From assembly GCA_934141605.1 (NCBI GenBank), contig CAKPCL010000007.1:1-64000 (forward strand): 64,000 nt of DNA. Reading direction: 5' to 3'. The translations under genes and the position numbers were made by a program. Each line of letters opens with the position of its first letter. The stretch's first letter is position 1. The DNA comes from an uncultured Clostridia bacterium (lineage in GTDB: Bacteria > Bacillota > Clostridia > TANB77 > CAG-508). The notes under the pieces were generated by a model. The model saw nothing but the letters and a program-made list of their open reading frames with translations, was not told the DNA's origin and made no database searches. Of the stretch, positions 59,105-64,000 are shown piece after piece.

Positions 59105-60163
59105 ATGTTTTCAAAGTGTCATTTTTTTGTATTGAAAATAAGAAGAAATATTTTTTCTTTAGTATTTTTAGCATTTGGATTAAGCTTATTATTGTTTTCC
59201 AGTAGTAATTTACCTGCAATAAAAAAAGGCTTATCCTTATGGGCTAGTTCTGTAGTTCCTTCACTTTTTCCTTTTTTTGTAGCAACAGAGCTTTTAATGA
59301 ACACAAATTTTGTAAATTGTTTAGGACGATATTTAAATAAAATAATGAAGCCTTTATTTAATATTAGAGGTGAAGGTTCTTTTGGATTTATTATGGGATT
59401 AATTAGTGGTTATCCTGTTGGGGCTAAAATTGCTTGTGATTTTAGAGAAAATAATATTTGTTCAAAGGAGGAATGTGAAAGATTATTAAGTTTTACCAAT
59501 AATTCTGGTCCTTTGTTTATAGTTGGAACTGTTGGTATTAGTATGTTTGGTAATTCTACTATTGGATTATTATTATTAATTACTCATATTTTAGCTTGCA
59601 TTACTGTTGGAATAATTTTTAGGTTTTGGAAGTTTAATTCGTCTAGTCCTGAATATGTTGGAAGTAAAAATTCAAACTATAAAAAATATAAAAATGTTAC
59701 TTTTTCTAATTTAGGTGAAGTCTTAGGAAAAAGTATTTCTAATAGTATTTCTACTGTTTTAATGATTGGAGGCTTTGTTGTTATATTTTCTAGTATAATT
59801 TCTATTTTGAAATCTAGTGGTATTTTGAATAGTTTAGTTTTTATTATTACGCCTATTTTTAATTTTCTGAGTATTGATAGTTCTTTTGTTTATGGTATTC
59901 TTACTGGTTTATTAGAGATTACTAACGGCATTAGTTATGTTTCTAGTATAAATATTAAAGCTATTTCGGTTAATATTATTATAACTGCTTTTTTACTTGG
60001 ATTTGGTGGTTTATCTGTTCTTTTACAGGTTTTGAGTATTACTTCTAAAACTGATTTGTCTATAAAGCCTTATATTTATGGAAAATTTTTGCATGGTGTT
60101 TTGGCTGCTTTTTATACTTTTGTTGCTATTAATGTTTTTTCATTTTTTAATTTTAATTTGTAA
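59105..60163 (+). CDS. ylbJ: Sporulation integral membrane protein YlbJ
   Basis: 352 residues, about eight membrane segments. Family motifs: ASSVVPSLFPFFVATELLM, GLISGYPVGAKIACDFRENN, RLLSFTNNSGPLFIVGTVG and FLLGFGGLSVLLQVLSI; nucleoside-transporter-like gate fold. Needed for spore cortex formation in Bacillus and usually sigma-E controlled. Ribosome site GGTGAT. No unambiguous sigma-E promoter was identified in the short divergent region. Confidence 0.93.
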   Translation: MFSKCHFFVLKIRRNIFSLVFLAFGLSLLLFSSSNLPAIKKGLSLWASSVVPSLFPFFVATELLMNTNFVNCLGRYLNKIMKPLFNIRGEGSFGFIMGLISGYPVGAKIACDFRENNICSKEECERLLSFTNNSGPLFIVGTVGISMFGNSTIGLLLLITHILACITVGIIFRFWKFNSSSPEYVGSKNSNYKKYKNVTFSNLGEVLGKSISNSISTVLMIGGFVVIFSSIISILKSSGILNSLVFIITPIFNFLSIDSSFVYGILTGLLEITNGISYVSSINIKAISVNIIITAFLLGFGGLSVLLQVLSITSKTDLSIKPYIYGKFLHGVLAAFYTFVAINVFSFFNFNL

Positions 60164-60254
60164 TTTTATCTGTATTGTAGGCTGGTCTTAATCTTTTTTT
60201 AGAATATTTGCTTTGTTTTTGAATATAATTTATTAGTATGATTGGGGTGATTTT

Positions 60255-60503
60255 ATGGATAAAGATTTTAATGGTATGCCACCTTTTATGGATTATTCTA
60301 TGTTTCAGCAAATGCCAGGAGGTCCTTCTCCTGATATGAGTGATATCTATCGTGACCCGATGTTTAATCCTATGGCTCAATATGAACAGGCTTTTTTGTA
60401 TTATAGATATATGTGTATGCAAATGGATTATAAAATTAAGTGTAAAGAGTATGAAAAAATGTGTAGTTCTAATAATGAGAAGAGTCAGAGAAGAGTTGAA
60501 TAA
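60255..60503 (+). CDS. Met/Tyr-rich small protein next to ylbJ
   Basis: 82 residues, MDKDFNGMPPFMDYSMFQQM onward, with many Met, Pro, Tyr and Gln in the first 50 residues, then a charged helix (KIKCKEYEKMC). GGGGTGAT site before the ATG; 91 bp after ylbJ on the same strand and followed by a terminator. The composition is like small coat proteins. A spore role is suggested by context only. Confidence 0.7.
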   Translation: MDKDFNGMPPFMDYSMFQQMPGGPSPDMSDIYRDPMFNPMAQYEQAFLYYRYMCMQMDYKIKCKEYEKMCSSNNEKSQRRVE

Positions 60504-60521
60504 ACTTTTCTCTGATTTTTT
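60483..60521 (+). terminator. Terminator after the ylbJ-linked small gene
   Basis: AGTCAGAGAA / TTTTCTCTGA stem around a short loop, then TTTTTT. The stem includes the last codons and the stop. Confidence 0.75.
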
Positions 60522-60522
60522 A

Positions 60523-60828
60523 TTAAATAACATTATATAAATTAGTTTCTACTTTATCTTTTAAAAATTCACTTAACAATGTTGGACTTTTAATTAATTC
60601 TTCTTTTTGTTTTTTAGTTAATTTTTTTATATAATATTCTAATCTTGAAGCTAATACTCTATTTTCTGATTTCCAAGCAATTTCCATTTTTACTGCTTCA
60701 TGTCTCAATGTATATTTTGCAGTTTTTTCACCTTTTTCTTTATGTTCTTTCAATCTTCTTTCTAAATCTGTTGTTATTCCTGTATATAATGAATTATCTT
60801 TACATCTTAATATATATGTGTAGTACAT
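60523..60828 (-). CDS. GIY-YIG nuclease-domain protein (UPF0213/YhbQ-like)
   Basis: 101 residues from ATG 60828 (AAAGGAG site). MYYTYILRCKDNSLYTGITTDLERRLKEH carries the GIY-YIG signature, with the catalytic Arg in ERRLKEHKEG-type context and a later Glu. Small stand-alone nuclease domain, widespread and of unclear cellular role. Lies 59 bp after eno and is probably co-transcribed. Confidence 0.92.
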   Translation of the reverse strand: MYYTYILRCKDNSLYTGITTDLERRLKEHKEKGEKTAKYTLRHEAVKMEIAWKSENRVLASRLEYYIKKLTKKQKEELIKSPTLLSEFLKDKVETNLYNVI

Positions 60829-60887
60829 CTTTTTCTCCTTTTTTCGACAAAATCCTGAGATATTTCTCGTCTGTCCCAAAGGTTTCA

Positions 60888-62156
60888 TTAACTTCTTAAT
60901 TGATTTTCAATATTTAAAAGTCTATTATATTTAGCGACTCTATCAGTTCTACAAGGTGCTCCTGTTTTTATTTGTCCAGCATTTACGGCAACTGCCAAAT
61001 CTGCAATTGTTGTGTCTTCTGTTTCGCCTGACCTATGGGAAATTATAGTCTTATATCCTTTTTCTTTTGCTTCTTGTATTGTGTCTAAGGTTTCTGTTAA
61101 AGTTCCTATTTGATTTGGTTTTATTAAAATTGCGTTTGCTACATTTTCCTTTATTCCTCTTTGAAGTCTTTTTATATTTGTTACAAATAAATCGTCTCCA
61201 ACAAGTTGAACTTTGTCTCCTAATTTTTCTGTTAATTCTCTCCATGATTCCCAGTCTTCCTCAGCTAGTCCATCTTCTACTGATATAATTGGATATTTAT
61301 CTGTTAATTCTATAATATATTGTATCATTTCTTGCTTAGTTTTGTATATATCTGTTTTCCAAAAATAATATCCGTCCCTTCCTGTTTTTTTTGCTTCATC
61401 ATACATCTCCGTACTTGCTATGTCTAAAGCTAAACATATATCTTTTCCAGGTTCATACCCTGCTTTTTTTATTGCTTCTATTATAGCATCTAGTGCTTCT
61501 TCTTCATTTTTTAAGTCTGGTGCAAACCCACCTTCATCTCCAACTCCTACTGAATGCCCTTTTTCTTTTAATACTTTTTTTAGTGTATGATAAACTTCCA
61601 CTCCTCTTTTTAGTCTTTCTGCAAATGTTATGCTTCCTACTGGTACTATCATAAATTCTTGTATGTTTATGTTGTTGTCTGAGTGTTTTCCTCCGTTTAA
61701 AATATTCATCATTGGAACTGGTAATTCTTTTGCGTTTATTCCTCCTATATAGTTGTATAGTTCAATTCCTAATGAGTTTGCTGCTGCTTTTGCTACTGCT
61801 AGTGATACTCCTAGTGTTGCATTTGCTCCTAAATTCGATTTATTTAATGTATCATCTAATTCTACTAGTGTTCTGTCTATTTTTCTTTGATCGTATACAT
61901 TAATGTCTATTATTTTTTTTGCTATTTTCTTGTTTACATTTTCTACTGCTTTGCTTACGCCTTTTCCTAAATATCTTGATTTGTCCCCATCTCTTAATTC
62001 TACTGCTTCAAAGCTTCCTGTTGATGCTCCTGATGGAACCATTGCTATTCCTGAAAATCCTCCTTCTGTTACTACTTCTACTTGTACTGTTGGGTTTCCT
62101 CTAGAGTCTAAAACTTCTAATGCTTCTATGTTTTTTATGGCTAAAAAATCTTTCAT
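60888..62156 (-). CDS. eno: Enolase
   Basis: 422 residues from ATG 62156 (AAAGGAAG site). 2-phosphoglycerate to PEP. Conserved: EVLDSRGNPTVQVEV, VPSGASTGSFEAVELRDGD, MPMMNILNGGKHSDNN-like segment, HSVGVGDEGGFAPDL, metal ligand SVEDGLAEEDW, DDLFVTN, LIKPNQIGTLTETL and SHRSGETEDTTIADLAVA. Normal length. Confidence 0.99.
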   Translation of the reverse strand: MKDFLAIKNIEALEVLDSRGNPTVQVEVVTEGGFSGIAMVPSGASTGSFEAVELRDGDKSRYLGKGVSKAVENVNKKIAKKIIDINVYDQRKIDRTLVELDDTLNKSNLGANATLGVSLAVAKAAANSLGIELYNYIGGINAKELPVPMMNILNGGKHSDNNINIQEFMIVPVGSITFAERLKRGVEVYHTLKKVLKEKGHSVGVGDEGGFAPDLKNEEEALDAIIEAIKKAGYEPGKDICLALDIASTEMYDEAKKTGRDGYYFWKTDIYKTKQEMIQYIIELTDKYPIISVEDGLAEEDWESWRELTEKLGDKVQLVGDDLFVTNIKRLQRGIKENVANAILIKPNQIGTLTETLDTIQEAKEKGYKTIISHRSGETEDTTIADLAVAVNAGQIKTGAPCRTDRVAKYNRLLNIENQLRS

Positions 62157-62234
62157 AAATCTTCTTCCTTTCATTTTTTTTATTTTTGATATTTTAACCA
62201 TTTTTTCCAGATTTATACATATAATGTATCTAAA

Positions 62235-63866
62235 CTAACTCACTTTCTTATTTCTTAACTGCATAGCATATTGAATAGTAGCCTCATTAATTTCGCCAGA
62301 AGAAATACGGGCAATCTCTTCTAAAGTCTCTTTCTCATTTAACAGTTTTATATTAGTATTAGTTCTTTCGTTGATTACCTTTTTGCTAATAAAATAATTA
62401 TAGTCTGCAATTGCAGCAATACTTGGTAAATGTGAAATACACAATACTTGGTGATTTTTAGAAATTCCATTTAATTTTTCTGCAACAGCCCCAGCTGCTT
62501 TACCACTAATTCCAGTATCTATTTCGTCAAAAATTAAAACTGGCATTTTATCTGTATCTGCTAAAACCTTTTTAATAGCAAGCATAATTCTTGACATTTC
62601 TCCTCCTGATGCTATTTTAGATAATGGTTTTTCATCTTCTCCTAAGTTTGTATTAATATAAAATTCAACTATGTCTTTTCCATTTTCAAAGAACTCATTT
62701 TCATTATAATCCACATGAATATTTATACTAGCATTTTTCATTTCCAAATCTTCTAAAACCTTGTTTATGCTTATGCTCAAAGCTTTTCCATATTCTATTC
62801 TTAATTTGTTAATTTTTTCTGCTAATTTTGTCATTTCTTCTTTTAATTGTTTTAGTTCCTTTTTTAGTTTATTATTGTATTCATCTAAATTTTCAATGTG
62901 ATTTATTTCAGTTTCTATCTCATCTTTATAGTTTAGGATTTCTTGTACATCATTACCATATTTTCTTTTTAAATTGTATATTAAATCAAGTCTTTCTTCA
63001 ACTTCATTTCTTTCTTGTTCGTCAAAATATACATCTTCTTTATGTTCTGATATATCTCTTGAAATTTCTTGTAACTCATAATATATATTTTTTAAATTAC
63101 TAGAAATATCTTCATATTTTTTGTCTATGTTTTCTATTTTTTCTAAGGCTCTTATTGCTATATTTATGCTGTCTATGCTATTTTCTCCTATGGCAATATC
63201 AGCCTCATTTAGGTTTTTAGATATCTTTTCAGAGTTTAACATTAATTTTCTTTTTTCTTCTAAGTTTTCTTCTTCATTTACTTTCAAATTTGCTTCTTCT
63301 ATTTCATTAAATTGATATCTTAATAAATCTAGTTTTCTTTCTCTTTCTTTTTCATCTCCATAGTTGTTTTTTAATTCCTGTTTTATTTCTAGATATCTTT
63401 CGTATTTTTCTTTATATTGATTTTTTATATCAATTATTTTGTCACCAATAAATCCGTCTAAATATTTTAGATGAAATTTGTTGTCTAGTAAACTTTGATT
63501 GTCGTTTTGCCCATGTATTTCAATAAATTTGCTCATAAAATTTTTTAGTTCATTAACTGTTACCATTCTTCCGTTTATTTTACACATATTTTTACCATTG
63601 TTGTTTATTTCCCTTGATACTATAATATTTCCGTCTATTGAATTTTCATTTTCAGGTTCGTACATACATATTTCTACAAATGAGTTTGTCTCGCCTTTTC
63701 TTATCATTTCTTTAGAAAATCTTCCTCCTGATATTATATCAATAGAGTCAATTATTAATGTTTTTCCTGCTCCTGTTTCTCCAGTTAATACATTTAGACC
63801 TTCGTTTAAGTCTATGTTTAAATCGTCTATAATTCCAATGTTTTTTATATGTAATGTTGATATCAT
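62235..63866 (-). CDS. recN: DNA repair protein RecN
   Basis: 543 residues, slightly short for the family. SMC-like: Walker A GETGAGKTLIIDSI at the N-terminus, long coiled coil (about 150-350), ABC signature IASGGEMSRIMLAIK and Walker B VLIFDEIDTGISGKAAGAVAEKL at the C-terminus. Acts early at double-strand breaks. GGAGG site. Promoter at 63942-63970; no clear LexA box of the GAAC-N4-GTTC form is present. Confidence 0.97.
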   Translation of the reverse strand: MISTLHIKNIGIIDDLNIDLNEGLNVLTGETGAGKTLIIDSIDIISGGRFSKEMIRKGETNSFVEICMYEPENENSIDGNIIVSREINNNGKNMCKINGRMVTVNELKNFMSKFIEIHGQNDNQSLLDNKFHLKYLDGFIGDKIIDIKNQYKEKYERYLEIKQELKNNYGDEKERERKLDLLRYQFNEIEEANLKVNEEENLEEKRKLMLNSEKISKNLNEADIAIGENSIDSINIAIRALEKIENIDKKYEDISSNLKNIYYELQEISRDISEHKEDVYFDEQERNEVEERLDLIYNLKRKYGNDVQEILNYKDEIETEINHIENLDEYNNKLKKELKQLKEEMTKLAEKINKLRIEYGKALSISINKVLEDLEMKNASINIHVDYNENEFFENGKDIVEFYINTNLGEDEKPLSKIASGGEMSRIMLAIKKVLADTDKMPVLIFDEIDTGISGKAAGAVAEKLNGISKNHQVLCISHLPSIAAIADYNYFISKKVINERTNTNIKLLNEKETLEEIARISSGEINEATIQYAMQLRNKKVS

Positions 63867-63941
63867 AAAAAAGACCTCCTAAAAATTTGTTTTTAATTTG
63901 TTTATATAGAACAAATTATCTCCGATTTTTTGTTTGGTCTT

Positions 63942-63970
63942 ATTATATATTTTTGAATTTATTTTGTCAA
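63942..63970 (-). promoter_or_regulatory. Sigma-A promoter of recN
   Basis: TTGACA (63970-63965), 17-bp spacer, TATAAT (63947-63942) on the minus strand, about 75 nt ahead of the recN ATG. Confidence 0.85.
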
Positions 63971-64000
63971 TACTTTTTCAAACATTTTTTTGGTAATAAA

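Noticed and set aside
63895..63925. GTTTATATAGAAC upstream of recN as a LexA box
   Set aside because: The half-sites face the wrong way for the Gram-positive GAAC-N4-GTTC box.

Overview
The window is very AT-rich and reads as a chromosome segment from a spore-forming Firmicute of the class Clostridia. The evidence is coat genes cotJA/cotJB/cotJC, sigH, spoIIP and ylbJ, a ctsR-mcsA-mcsB-clpC stress cluster, a T-box in front of thrS, tRNA genes with encoded CCA, strong AGGAGG-type ribosome sites and TTGACA-17-TATAAT promoters. The species cannot be named from the sequence alone.

Layout. (1) About 1-17117 is the end of an integrative conjugative element (ICE). All its genes lie on the minus strand: an HTH protein, a small DUF3789-like membrane protein, a class B sortase, a 1680-residue thioester/SpaA surface adhesin, a mobile DnaG-like primase, a PcfB-like protein, a frameshifted VirD4/TraG coupling protein, and VirB2-like and VirB6-like membrane proteins. 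The ICE runs off the left edge, and its relaxase and integrase are not in view. Its right end cuts cotJC after about 136 codons. (2) 17118-21916 is the cotJ coat operon, which a second, 3.7-kb element has also entered. That element carries a large serine recombinase and four small unknown genes. It sits in the last codons of cotJB and is flanked by a 7-bp core (AAGGCCA on the plus strand) at 17551 and 21290. Joining the two flanks restores a normal CotJB tail and a cotJB stop that overlaps the cotJC start. (3) 22006-37583 is a housekeeping region: Nudix, pyk, acyl-ACP thioesterase, pgi, AMP-dependent ligase, tRNA-Val/Asp/Phe, dprA, folD, ligA, ychF, thrS with T-box. (4) 38068-48655 holds a CapA-like protein, tRNA-Thr, sigH, a GH18 protein, spoIIP, a WG-repeat protein, tgt-queA and a frameshifted secreted metallopeptidase-like gene. 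(5) 48748-63866 holds pnp, rpsO, a phospholipase C-like protein, clpC/mcsB/mcsA/ctsR with clear CtsR operators, a GH25-LysM lysozyme divergent from ylbJ, eno and recN.

The observations most worth following are these. The skin-like 3.7-kb recombinase element breaks a spore-coat operon that an ICE has hit a second time. Its cargo uses a duplicated promoter-leader unit. A family of hairpin repeats with loop AGAACCGTCCC sits 15-30 nt upstream of four start codons (thrS, clpC, mcsB and an unknown gene), always in the same orientation. Two single-base frameshifts share the same NNN-CGG signature. Several small genes, including one inserted between clpC and mcsB, have good expression signals but no recognised family.
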